A DNA stretch of 64,000 bases from Lineus longissimus (taxonomy: Eukaryota > Nemertea > Pilidiophora > Heteronemertea > Lineidae): positions 8,060,001 to 8,124,000 of the forward strand of contig NC_088312.1 in NCBI RefSeq assembly GCF_910592395.1, given 5' to 3'. Under the pieces are notes generated by a model. It did not search any database, was not told the DNA's origin, and saw nothing but the letters and a program-made list of their open reading frames with translations. This document shows, in pieces, positions 12,201-23,339 of the stretch (the first letter of the stretch is position 1; each line of letters opens with the position of its first letter). The translations under genes were made by a program, and so were the position numbers.

Positions 12201-13440
12201 CTTTTTTCTTCTTCAGAATACAGGTAACATTCCCCATCCAGAGAAACATGCGGCAAACCCCGTCGGCTGAAACAGCATGTTATTGTAGAATCATGTATGC
12301 AATCAAAGAAATACATGCAGATTTACCGGCGGTGCGTCAATCTTATCTCTCCGCCTCCCGGCCTGCATGCACAACGCCGATCGTGTGCCTGAAACGCACC
12401 CCAGTCACAGTACCAGTTTGGCGTTGAATTTGTCCTATCTTGGAAATCGACTATCGTTTTCCCTGTCTTATGAATCTGATCATGACGCCCTCTTCTTTTC
12501 AGAGCTCTTGGATGTGGCGCAGGGAACATCGCTGCTCGGGTTGGAGGGATGCTGGCCCCTCAATTCGGTTACTTGGTGCGTTTCTGCTGGTGTTCGTTTC
12601 CTTATTTTGCAATGAGTTGAAGACGTGTTTAAACGAAATAATTCACCTAATGTGATATTTTAAGTTGTCCGGACGCCAAAGTGATAAAGGCAAAATATTT
12701 TTTTCTCATAAATTTAAGCTTACTGCACTTTTATAAGAGGTTACACTATGAGGTCAACAAGTTCGACCCGAGTTCTGCAGATGCACTTGGCCTATGATGC
12801 ATTGGTTTCAGGAAGTTTCCAAGGCCTATATCATCAATATTTGTCAACTGAAAACTGTGAACAGTTTTCATGGAAGTTGACACTTTGAAAGCAAGCCAAT
12901 TTCATCGCACTACTTTGACGTGTTAGACTTATTGGCAAATAATTGTTCCTTTCTCCGAACTGAGGGAACAACATGACATCAGCGGCAAAACCCAGTCGTA
13001 GGTTTTTTTGCTATTTCATCTGGGTTTTTTATCCTGGTTGAAGGCATTTATCGCCTATTTTCTCAACCGTTCCTAGAAATGACATCAAATTTAAAAGGAA
13101 ATTTAAACCTTTCTGCTCGTTTTTTATGCCGTGTAGTCATGACTTTTCGTCTCACTTTCAGGGAATTCTAGTCCACTGGACACTGCCTTATATAATCCAC
13201 GGTTGCTTGGCAGTAGGATGCGCAATCTTGGAAATCTGCTTCCTCCCAGAGACGAATAACATGCCACTTCCCGAGAACCCTCCTCCAATTTCTCATCGGC
13301 CAGGATCCAGGCCGAAGAAAGTTCCACGAGATCAGAAGTCAGTGCGGTTTCACTTGTTGGAACACGAGGATGTCTTGGATAGTGACGCGACAACGGAGGA
13401 CGAGGAAGTGACGGTCTATGAGAAACAAACTGGGTTTTGA
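9210..13440 (+). CDS. SLC22-family organic cation/anion transporter-like protein (8 exons)
   Basis: Major-facilitator carrier of the SLC22 group, which moves organic ions, carnitine-like compounds and related solutes across the plasma membrane. Exons are 9210-9581, 9965-10193, 10508-10703, 10913-11146, 11372-11506, 11898-12101, 12503-12575 and 13162-13440, summing to 573 codons plus stop. The first ATG (9210) has G at -3 and +4, and an SLC22-like N-terminus follows (FENHVLDAVGHFGSYQR). Family marks are the large loop after TM1 with sites NKT, NFT and NGS and paired cysteines, then WDLVCGR, GRKK after TM2, PESPRWL after TM6, and ELFPTLMR near TM10-11. The tail is acidic and cytosolic. The exact substrate cannot be read from the sequence. 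The start lies just beyond a large inverted repeat, so an upstream non-coding exon is possible. Confidence 0.92.
9612..9650 (+). mobile_element. SINE body fragment in SLC22 intron 1
   Basis: The CTTGGGCAAGTCACTTAATCC core is a conserved block found in the central part of many animal tRNA-derived SINEs. Only this block is recognisable here. A related block occurs near 32641 in reverse orientation. Confidence 0.4.
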
Positions 13441-13658
13441 TGTTGATAAATTAATTTTTGGCAACTATCAATGCGTGTATTAAAATTGTCAAGAGGTTCT
13501 TTTTTCTGTGCCTTATTGTCGGTGATATGCTATTGACCATAAATTAAGTCTCCATGCTTGTACACTTCATTTGACTTAAATAGTTAACATATTATGCAAT
13601 TTTCATTGTTGATATCCGTCCGATGTATGGATGTAAATATTGAATATGAACAAAACAA

Positions 13659-13664
13659 AATAAA
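13659..13664 (+). terminator. Poly(A) signal of the SLC22 gene
   Basis: An exact AATAAA lies 219 bp after the stop codon, in an AT-rich stretch, at a usual distance for a 3' UTR. A second AATAAA near 13840 is an alternative. Confidence 0.55.
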
Positions 13665-13937
13665 TTGATGATAAATATTGGTTGAATCCCGAGAACTATG
13701 GATAATGGTCACTAATTTAGTCTTAGGGCTTTATCTCTTTCATTCACTGTATGTATTCGGATCAGGTGGAAAGAATGGTTAGCATCGGGATAAATTAAGT
13801 GAAAGTAACTGAATGTGAACGTTCCGACACCATACTCGCAATAAAATACTTTATAAAACAAATCAAAGACTTATTTTTTGTTCGATCATGTGTAAAGGTT
13901 AAAGAGACACTGTAACGATAATAATAGGGCTATATAC

Positions 13938-14143
13938 AGGGCCGTTTACACGGGACCAAACCGATCGAGATCGATCCGGATCGGTCTAAACTGGTTTGCC
14001 GTGTAAACGCACACGAATGTGACCTGATCTGGGTTTTTTTATACTACGTCATCACGGGACCTACGTCATTGAATGATGAATCGATGAGCGATGTGATCGT
14101 CTGGTCTGGCCTGGTCGGGTTTTGGTTCCGTGTAAACTGCCCT
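13938..14143. mobile_element. MITE with AGGGC...TTTACACGG terminal inverted repeats
   Basis: The left end (AGGGCCGTTTACACGG, then GACCAAA) and the reversed right end (AGGGCAGTTTACACGG, then AACCAAA) form inverted repeats of about 23 bases with two mismatches, bounding a non-coding body of about 200 bp. The body holds a GATCGAGATCGATC palindrome. The CAGGG-like end recalls hAT-type non-autonomous elements. I could not find a matching target duplication, so the superfamily is uncertain. Confidence 0.6.
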
Positions 14144-15173
14144 TTGTCTTCTATCATAGTCGTAAGGGTATTTACACACCAGGCAAGGGCGCCTCAAAGT
14201 GAAGAATGAAACCGGCGGTGTTGGTCACAAAAGACATCAATTACTGTCCTTGGCGTGATCTATAACCTGATAACGCTTCCGTTTGCTTTCGATCTAAAGA
14301 TACAACAATTCCAGTATTTTAATGACAAAAAAAGCTCGCCAGACCATCCGGTCGTATACTTCCCAATGCGCTTCATTTTAGTGTAGTATTGTAGGACGAA
14401 CTTCCACTCTAGATCATTACGGATCATTAGCCGATAGCTATTGAGAGTGATATTAGTCTGTTAGGGACCATGTCAAAAATCAAGAGCGGTTTGAGGAACT
14501 GAAGCCCGAGAACACCCGATTACTGCAAACTCGGCACAGTGCCGTTCGTCCGGTCACCCACTTTTACTGAGTAAGTTTCTTCGCCATTAGATCCCACAAG
14601 AGTCTTTCAAATAAAAAGACTCTGATCCCACATAGGGATTTTCTCCTCGTAAATTGTGTGTTATCTCCACTTTTCGATATCAATAACAATCGAACAGTGA
14701 AAAATCATTGAACTGCAATAAACAATGCAGTAGAACGACGGGTAGCCTTAGGCTTGCCTGAAATTTGCAAGCCAAGTCCAAAACTGCCTCACAACACCGA
14801 CGAAAATTATTAACAAAGATCAGCAGTGGCGGCGTATGATGTGAATCAGGGACATTATCCTCCTGGCTAGGTAAATCCCACGCCAAAGTTGTTCCTTTAA
14901 ACTGCTGGTTATGGTCCTCCCGTCGGCTCCCTCTTAGGGCTAACTTGAAAGTTTTTAATGATGTGCCTGTGCCAACGAAATGCTGTACCCCATGCAACAA
15001 GACCTGCGTGATCCTCCAATGCGGCGGTTTCCAGCGTGCCATTGCATGTACATGTATCGCCCATCCTCATCATTATTGCCCTTTTCGATGATCTGCGAGT
15101 TTCGCCAATCCCTGTCAGACGGTTATTAGTCGAATCTCGCTTGTGAAACGCTCCCTGCTTTTTCCATTCCGAG
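14144..15173. other. Spacer before the 15231 gene
   Basis: I see no supported gene here. A 120-codon minus-strand open frame at 14680-15042 would be divergent from the 15231 gene, but I recognise no domain, signal peptide or splice support in it. The sequence just upstream of 15174 is the presumed promoter flank. Confidence 0.35.
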
Positions 15174-15186
15174 TATATATATAAAG
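15174..15186 (+). promoter_or_regulatory. TATA box of the 15231 gene
   Basis: TATATATATAAAG lies 45-57 bp before the ATG. Transcription starting about 30 bp downstream would leave a 5' UTR of only about 25 bases. Strong TATA boxes with very short leaders are typical of inducible or tissue-restricted genes, not housekeeping ones. No other gene start in the window shows such a TATA. Confidence 0.6.
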
Positions 15187-15230
15187 TGACTGGAGTGCCA
15201 ACCTATTGTTATCGTGAGAACTCGGCCTAG

Positions 15231-17414
15231 ATGATGGAGGACCTTTCCCCTGCTATAACCGCTATTAAAGCCATGCAATTTGCGGCTGAAGACATTTTCG
15301 CATCTTTTGTGAGTATAGATTCATTTTACATGGTTCGAGTCCGAATTCTCCTCGTCATCTGCTGCCGAACTTTGTTACAGAGTCTGATGAGTGACTGAAA
15401 GTTGGTTTTGAATGATCATCTCACCCCAGTCTCCCCTTTCTAAATGGCCCGAAGGACGAAGACGGAAACGGGATGGATGTGACTCCGGGATTTTACTGCA
15501 CTCCCAAGTAGCGGTGTCGGTCAAACGCAAGTCTAAAACCCATCGTTGTATTAAAGGCAGCTTGCTTTACATTTCAGCATATGTCCCGAGAAGACGTCTT
15601 AGCAATTATTCCCCAACATGACGACGAAAGCAACACAATAGAGAAGTTCACCAAGCATTATATTCCAAAGGAATTTCATTTTAGACATCATCTCGAAGAT
15701 GTGCTACCAGAGGAATTCAGTTGTGACGAGGAAACACTCTGCGCCGAGGTTAATAACTTTCTAAGGAATCCGCCGTCTCAGTCCAATGTCATCTTGTTCG
15801 TTCGTACAACAGCCCAAGCCGACGGCCCACTGATTCCTAAACTTGTCCTTCTATAAGTGTCTTCGTCCTCTTTCTACTGTCCATCATAGTCCAGGGTATT
15901 TTTCGGGGGTCGTTTCGGAGCCTTTTCCCTTTTATACTATCACACTGTATCATCCATACTCTACGGTCATCCTTATTTCATTTTCCGTTCACGTCGGTCC
16001 GACTGCCCCGACAGGACGTAGTAATTATCGACATGACTTGTATCACAATCTACCAGCTAATGTCTTCCGTCTTCGTTTGTACCTACCACTTGTCTTGTTG
16101 CGAGGGCAGTTACAACTGCATAGGACCACCATACCGTTGAACATTACATTTTAATCAGGAGTGTCCTCAGTAAGCTTCGCCTTTGATTCCCTCTCTTGTG
16201 TCCCTTTCAAACAGTTGCTTCTTTTCAGACTTTCTACCATGCTTTGTTGGACTTCCTCTCCATACTGAAAGCGCATGTGTGCATTATCTTACAACTCGAA
16301 GGTGAGCACAACAACGCTGGCGACCTCCACCACCAGAAGATGCAGCGTTTTTACAATGACGCCATACCTGGTCTCGAAAATGGCCTGGAACGATTTGTAT
16401 GTATACCACGTATGGGTCTCTCATAAAAATGTTATCGTCTAGCCACCACTCCACCCGTCGGACTTGACCGGGAAGTTTGGTCATTCAAAGAATTGGGAGC
16501 GTCCCATTAATTAGGGTCACCTAAAACTGATAAAGCGATGGGATCGATTCTTCACCCGGGGCAAAACGCCCACCCAGTCACTGTTTTTCACAAAATTTGA
16601 TATCCTCTAGCAAATTGTGATCTCATACTTTTGCTATCAAAAGCTGTTGGTCACCAAACTTGGGCAGAACAATTCCAGATCGAAAGTGGTTACTGTCACC
16701 AGCACTCCTCGGGGGGGGGGGGGGGGGGGGAATGAAGGCAGTTGGTTGGTGCTGTCTTATTTACAGAAGTGAAACAGGATGAGAAGAGGACAATCGCTGT
16801 AAATTATTTCATATTATCAGTTCACTGAAACCGTAATCACTCCCAATTAATCTTTTTCACCATGCCCTTGGCCTAGGCCCGTTATATGATATTAAACTAG
16901 ATGCAGCTCAGGTCGACAGAATTAACCCAATTTGACAAGGATCATTCAATACAAAATGGTCAGGAGCCATTGAAGTTGTCAACGACAGCGATCTCGCAAT
17001 AGAAAATCCCTGTCCTTGGGGTTACGACAGATCCTGGCCGAGTTTACAGCACTCTTGTGTCGTTCGAATATTCAATTTATTACACTTGAAATCGCTACCG
17101 TTTCAGGCTGCATCTGGTCCAAGGATATTTAGTTACTCTCGAGGTCATAGATTATAATGTGGCATTGGGTCATATAGGATGAAGAAGATGAATGTTTTTG
17201 CTGTTTCAGAGAATGTTAGGATCTATCAGAATATGAAACTTGTTCTCCTTATTTCCAGAGGAATGATCGCAATCTTAACAAATACACGGCTCCACAGCAC
17301 ACTGTTCATGAACTCCCCGATAATCACGAAGTGAAAAAGGCCTACTACATTGCAATTATTTGGCACTTAAAGGCAGACACGAATGAAATGTTCAATCTTT
17401 ATCAGAAACTGTAG
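15231..17414 (+). CDS. Unrecognised small helix-rich protein, four phase-0 exons (candidate helical cytokine)
   Basis: I do not recognise this gene. The proposed exons are 15231-15308, 15578-15748, 16229-16396 and 17259-17414. All three introns are phase 0 and the product is 190 aa. Acceptors are good; the exon 2 donor (GAG/GTTAAT) is weak. If it were skipped, the frame would stop at 15856 and give 118 aa. Predicted helices by eye are residues 5-35 (LSPAITAIKAMQFAAEDIF), about 82-103 (CAETFYHALLDFLSILKAHV), 114-140 and 167-190 (EVKKAYYIAIIWHLKADTNE). The layout of a short first exon, all phase-0 introns and four amphipathic helices is that of class I helical cytokines. There is no clear signal peptide; CNTF-like cytokines also lack one. 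A TATA box and a poly(A) signal frame the gene. It could equally be an unrelated helical protein. Confidence 0.55.
16711..16730 (+). repeat. Run of 20 guanines
   Basis: An uninterrupted G20 tract lies in intron 3 of the 15231 gene. Such runs can form G-quadruplexes, vary in length between individuals and are often mis-sequenced. Confidence 0.95.
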
Positions 17415-17615
17415 ACAATGTAGCCCAGTTATTGCTGTGGCCCATGTCGGTCTACATACATGCAGTTTTATTGCACGACTGGGATTGAAAGACGTTAGGA
17501 TGGTGTACCAGGTCGGAAGACATTTAGTCACATTCTAGAAGCCAATCACGAACCACAGACTTCGTCACATTCATTGCGGCCATCTGGAGACACAGCCACA
17601 TTTAGTGACGCCATA

Positions 17616-17625
17616 AATAAATAAA
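17616..17625 (+). terminator. Poly(A) signals of the 15231 gene
   Basis: Two overlapping AATAAA hexamers (17616 and 17620) lie about 200 bp after the TAG stop at 17412-17414. They support a transcript end here, on the side facing DDX18. Confidence 0.55.
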
Positions 17626-17856
17626 ATAGGCACTACCACAATCAGTGAGGGAGATCATCACAGAAACATAGCACTGTCATGTGGCATATGCCATCATGAC
17701 AACTGCCTGCAGGATTCACCAGAGGTCAATCCAGGCTGAGACATAAAATTCCAACCCCAATGCTGCCAGAGTTTGCACATTTTTGGAAACAACGATCTTC
17801 ATACTGATGCAATGTTTGAGTTGATGAAAAAAATATGTCAACGTAAGTTTATCAAG

Positions 17857-17862
17857 TTTATT
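17857..17862 (-). terminator. Poly(A) signal of DDX18
   Basis: AATAAA on the minus strand lies about 290 bp after the DDX18 stop. It is only about 235 bp from the signal of the converging gene, so the two 3' ends nearly meet. Confidence 0.5.
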
Positions 17863-18154
17863 GCAGGAAATAGTTCAATATGATACAGTTACAACAATGC
17901 TCAATGTCTTACACATTATAAGACCATAAAAATTATTGAATAGTTTTTCATCACCGACAAATATTTATATCTTAATATTTTTGCAGAGTGTGTTTTTTGT
18001 TGATTGTTCAACTCCTGACTGATTGAGACTGTGCTCTAGATCTGTCAACCAGGAGTTATCATGTTACTGGGGCATGTATCTCCGACCTACAGTTATAGTA
18101 TTAAGATCAGTGGCCTGAAAGTTATCAATCCATTAATTCATGTTTCAGTTCCTC

Positions 18155-21100
18155 TCATCTTGAGAAAGATTTAGAGCCTTTGCTCACATGTTTATAGATC
18201 TTGGACTTTTCAAATTTCTTTTTATTTGTGTATCCAAAACCACCCCCTCCTCCTCTCTTGGTCATCTTGGCGCCTTTGCTGCTGTGAACATCTGACAATG
18301 GGTCAAGGTCAAACAACAAATGTAAAACAGGAAATTAATGTAAAAATCTAGAAAGAACTTTGGCATTAGTCACTAAGAAGACTCTCCATAAGAACAAGGT
18401 TCTGCTGTAAAGAAGTGTTCTCGCATTAAATACACCAAAATATTAGCATAATCCAACTTATTGAATTGTATAAATAGTATACAGTAGAACCTCTCTTAGT
18501 GGACACCTCTCTATTAAGGACACTAGTTTTGGTCCCAAATTGGTTGTTTCCATTCAATTTGACCTCTCTAATCAGGACACCTGTCTATTAAGGACAGCAC
18601 TTGTCAGTCCCATGGGTGTCCTTGATAGAGAGGTTCTACTGTATTTGCAAACAGCTTGAAATAAATTTGATAAAAAAACAACATGACATTTGAGTTTTAT
18701 GATGTGCACAAAAAGGATACTGAGGTCAACAAATGGTGCCACTTTGAATCCAAACGACAATGCTGTCTTTGTCAGATCCACCTTGTGAACATCGAAGATG
18801 GTCTTGAGACTGTGTGAGGCATATGCTCTGATGTATCCCTTGTAGGCATCCTGGGCCGACCGGTGGAGGAAGTAGTTCTTCTCTATTAGTTTCTCCAACT
18901 GGAACATAGGAGAAACATTTAACTAAGACAGGTATAACAGATTTGGAAAGATTCTTAAGTCTAATTCACATGCTAAACTTCTTTCACTCTGAGCCACGTT
19001 ATCTATCAATCAGCCTATTCCACCTCTTGGTCCTCTACTGAAAGACAAGAACAAAAAACATGGCACTAGAATAAACTTTAACCTACTTGTGGTTGAATAT
19101 TAGATATCTTGCTCCATGAGAATTCGAATTCGTTCAAGGGGACCCTGGCCTGCTTCAAAAAGCGCAGGAAGCCCAACTCCTCTGGCGTAAGGATGAGTAA
19201 TGCATGACCAATGCCACCTTCCCCTCTGGCTGTTCGACCCACTCGATGGATATATTCCTAAGAGAGAAATGATGAGGTGTGTATCAACCAGGAGATGAGA
19301 CATTGAGTGAAGCACTTTTACATGTACCACAGGTGACTCTTATGGTAAAGAGCCGACTACGGCGTAAATATCGATTTGGCAAAAATTGACTTGGGCATTT
19401 ATTTGATATGAGAGTTACAACTCACCCTGGAAACTTTAAGCTATATTGAAATCCTCAACCTTGAAATGCCTCATAAGATATAGGGGTAGTATGACTGATG
19501 AGTAATTATGAATGTGTCTACAGTCCAAGCCCTGAAAACTTGTCCTGTGAGCTCTGACGTCACCAAATTCTAACCTCACAACATCACCCCCATTCTCCCC
19601 AGCGTAGGACACTTATGCTTCCATCTATAACCAGCAAGAACATTGAGAATGATATTGGGTTGGTGGTATACCTTGGGATCATCTGGAGGATCAAACTGCA
19701 CGATCCAATCAACAGCCGGGATATCAAGACCTCGAGCAGCAACGTCTGTGCACAGCAAGATCGCTTCCTTGGAGTTACAGAACTGGAAGAACGTCTGTGT
19801 TCTCTTGGCTTGCTTTTGTTTACCCTGCAACAAATTACAATAATTCATTGCCAGCAGTATGCCAAAGGTCATGAATTGGGATGAGATATGTTTTCATGCA
19901 TCTTTATATCAAGCTTTTGCATACAATGTGTGTGTCTGGCAAAGCAGCCTCCGGGCCTTGTTGCTCAAAACTAGTTTCGTCACAAAGGCTGGTATAAGCT
20001 TGGCATTTACTTGCTGCAATGTATCAAGAGTTGATGCTTCTACTCACATGAATACACATTACGGGCAGGTCTATGTAGTTGAGGAGTTCATTGTGATACT
20101 TGACTGACATACAGGAGCTGAAGAAGACCATGACTTTTTTCTTTCGGTTCTTTTTGAGGAATGTAAAGAGGAGGAGGAACCTCTTTTCCACAGGACACAC
20201 AACATAACCCTGAAAAGAAGATCAAGAGGAGTAGTTAAGCTGAATTGCAGTATTTTACAATCGGGTAAATGGCTTTTAGGACTTTGAAAAGAATGCATCT
20301 TTCTCACCCTATACCAGACCTAAACATGAACACGAACCTGTTCCAAACCTTCAACAGTGGCCATTATCTTCTTGTCATCCACTCCCACATACAGTGGCTC
20401 CTTTTTCAGGGAGATTTTGATAAGATCTTCCGTCTTTCTTGTCTGTGTGGCTGAGAACAACATAGTCTGTCTCCTCTCTAGAAAACAAGAATAGGTGGCG
20501 TGCTATAGTGGGTCTTGAGGTTAAATTGCATCAAAATGACAGAGGTCTACCAACTCACATTTACCTGTATCAAATCTCTTCTGGAGGTTCTTGTACCTTT
20601 ATCAATTCCCCACTGGAGGTAGGTACACACCTTTGTAAAATGTTGAACCTGTATCAAATCTCCACTGGAGGACTCACTTTTGTGAAATGTGGTACATGTA
20701 CTTGTATCAAATCCCCAGAACATGACCCTCATTAGCTGTATAGCTGTAGGCGAGTATGACTTACTTGGCAGAAGTTTGATAATCTGTTTCATCTCCTCCT
20801 CGAACCCGATATCAAGGATTCTATCTGCCTCATCAATGATGAGACACTGAAGATTCTTGTACATAAAATCAGGACTGTTCTGTAATACAAAACAAAACAA
20901 TGGTTGGTACACGTCGGCTGAGATATTGAATTGAAAAATCTCTGGAACAAACCAATATTGGCCATTTCTTTATCATGGCTGGGACTTTTTCAAAACAAGT
21001 CATGTTTTAACTGTCTATTTACATCTGATTTGAAGCCAGATGCTCAGTGGAGCACTTTTACCCCCAAGATCAATTTATTTTTAAAAAAATGGCACTTGCT

Positions 21101-23339
21101 CTTAAATCTGTCACTGTTGGAAGAAGATTTTCTACACTCACTCAAGTTGAAAAAGAGGGCGTCAACACAACATGTCGCTGGATAAAAACACAATGCTAAT
21201 GTACCTGCAAATGATCCAACAGACGCCCAGGAGTTGCGACTAGGATATTGATTCCCCGTGATAACTTCTTGGCTTCTTCTGCCCGGTTGGCCCCGCCCAT
21301 CACAAGGCCATACGTATGACAATGATGCTTCACTAGCTCTTTCAAGACTCCAAACGTCTGCATTGACAACTCACGAGTTGGCGAGATAATGATACAACCA
21401 GTTCCTGGAAAAGAATGTTTGAAGACAATGCACGCTTTTAAAAGTGATTTGATCCAGGCCATCAGGTTGTGACTTTGTCTCCATGCATGAGGAGAACCTT
21501 TGTTCAAGTCACTTTAGTAATATTATAGTTTTTCTACCTACCATTTCTTGGCATAAACTTTAACTTGTACAGCAGTTCAATGGCTGGAATTAAGAAAGCC
21601 AGCGTCTTTCCACTTCCCGTTTTAGCAGCACCCATTACATCCCTGGAAGGAAAAAGAATAAATCTAAAGATGGATGGGTCTAAAAATGTCATTTAACTTT
21701 GGAATGCACTCTTGGGGACAGGTTTAAAGTGATCTTATCCAGGCATTCTGGTTGTGACTTTGCCCTCAAAGAGTCTTTATATAGGTTAATCAAGTGTATT
21801 CATCACAGCAGAAAATTTAACAAGCAACATTCCCAAGCCTATTAATTATAGAAGGAATCGAAAAAAAAACACACCTTATTTTGAGTGGTTTTGCAGTGCG
21901 GGATAAAACGACTTTAGTAGGACACTCACCTTCCCTCTAGTAGATGTGGTATACTCTTGGCTTGAATCTCTGTCATATGTGTGAAGCCCATGTCCTTGAC
22001 CCCATTCAAAGTGCTCTCACTGACACTACCCGCTAATGATTCAAAGGACGTGTCGGTCATGATGCTCATTCCAAGTGAACTGCCAGGAACTGAAAGATAT
22101 CAAATGACTGTTTGGAAAAAGTCATTGACCTGTACATTTTTTTATTTCACTTAGACTTACTCTCTGTCCATACTGGTAAACCATAACAATAGATCAACAT
22201 TATTCATAGGGTGTTTATTGGGAGCCCCAACAATATCTTAACAGGCAAGAGAGCTGTTCCCTGGAAGAATACTCACGCTTTGATTCCACTCCATTTTCTT
22301 CATCACCAGAGTCTGCACTTTTCTCTTCAACCATATTTTCTAAGGACATCTTCATTTTCTTTGGTTCAGCTGAAATAAAAAAAGGAAATGCTATTACAAA
22401 TGCCAGGGTTATTTTAAGTCTACCAACTTGTTGGCTAATGTTGTTTCCTAGAGTTTGGCTGTCAGGTTCACAACTGTTTATATTTTAAGAGAAAAGACCA
22501 GAAGAGAAATCCTAAATTAAGTTTATTACTTGTCTCTCCTTCCTCTGTAGATTCAGCCTTTCTCTTCTTTTTCTTCTTCTTTTTGGTCTTCACTTCATCT
22601 TCTTGTGAATCTGATGCATCATCTGCTACTTTTTCCAAGCTTCTTGCAGCCTCTTCTTCATTTTGTGAAACCTTTTTCTTCTGCCTTTTGTTCTGGATTT
22701 CTTCTTCCAGTGAATCAGATTCAGATGCATCGTTTATGCCTTTGACTTCATCATCTTGCTTGTTAGTTTCAACATCCTCCTTCAACATCTTCTTCATTTT
22801 CTTCTTTTTCTTCAATGATTTCTTTCTCAATTCTGGTGTGAAAAAAAGATACTTTTATCTTAAGACTAAATCAATATGACTCCTGCCACAAAATGATGTG
22901 GCCCCAAGAGGGCAACAGGTATTTCATGGGCAAAGATGCCACACAGACTGCCTGTGAAGTGTGGAGGCCAATACCGGGATATGGCAGAGGAAGCACTGCG
23001 TCTACTCCTGGCCACAACTAACATTAACAAACAAGCAGCAAAACAAAAGACTGCATGGACGGTTGCACACGACATGTTCTGTTCTTTTGTTCGTTGGGCC
23101 TATATTTTGGTTCGTTTTTGGCCAGCAGTGGCATCTTCCACCTGGTGTAAAAAGGTCTAGAGTATGACTACGCAGCAGTGCAGTGACAGTGTGTACTACT
23201 GCCTGCAGTACAGGTGTAGGTCTACAGACTACAGTGCATGGATGTACGACGTGACGTATGGTTGTTCCAGTCCACTCAAAATGTATCAAATTCATTGAAA
23301 AAACAGATACTTTAGACTCTTACGTTCGAGAGATGCCAT
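18155..23339 (-). CDS. DDX18: ATP-dependent RNA helicase DDX18 / Has1 (13 exons)
   Basis: Nucleolar DEAD-box helicase needed for 60S subunit maturation. Exons, in order, are 23324-23339, 22530-22832, 22277-22369, 21930-22089, 21542-21642, 21205-21404, 20765-20879, 20338-20477, 20048-20209, 19672-19824, 19087-19257, 18721-18898 and 18155-18291. All have GT-AG borders and sum to 642 codons plus stop, close to the human 670. The first coding exon is only 16 nt (MASLE). An N-terminal Lys/Glu/Asp-rich tail precedes the Q motif. The core has AAKTGSGKT (motif I), [20 protein letters not shown] in [13 protein letters not shown], the [11 protein letters not shown] block and HRVGRTARG (motif VI). The conserved Has1 C-terminus follows ([31 protein letters not shown]), and the protein ends in a GGGGGFGY basic tail. 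It is head to head with ASCC3. A MITE and local repeats lie in its introns. Confidence 0.95.
18482..18641. mobile_element. 160-bp Tc1/mariner-type MITE with TA duplication
   Basis: The ends CAGTAGAACCTCTCT and its reverse complement are flanked by TA (18480-18481 and 18642-18643), the target duplication of Tc1/mariner elements, whose ends also start with CAGT. The body is built of repeated CTCTCTATTAAGGACA blocks and codes for nothing. It lies in the last intron of DDX18. A diverged inverted copy is at 46840-47002. Confidence 0.85.
20560..20720. repeat. Imperfect tandem repeat in a DDX18 intron
   Basis: The block TGTATCAAATCTCNNCTGGAGG recurs about three to four times with variable spacers containing CTTTTGTAAAATGT. 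It lies in the intron between DDX18 exons 7 and 8. Units are degenerate and the edges approximate. Confidence 0.6.
21433..21770. repeat. Two dispersed copies of a ~50-bp element in neighbouring DDX18 introns
   Basis: Sequences near 21433-21485 and 21719-21770 share TTTAAA(A)GTGAT, T(G/A)ATCCAGGC and GGTTGTGACTTTG in the same order, about 80% alike by eye. They flank DDX18 exon 5 (21542-21642). They are probably pieces of one repeat family or a local duplication. Confidence 0.5.

Noticed and set aside
14680-15042. 120-residue minus-strand frame divergent from the 15231 gene
   Set aside because: Protein-like in part, but no recognised domain, signal or conserved motif, and no promoter seen on that strand.
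15578-15856. Reading exon 2 of the 15231 gene through to the stop at 15856
   Set aside because: This would strand two downstream exons that are both in phase 0 and open across their full length. It remains the fallback if the donor at 15748 is not used.
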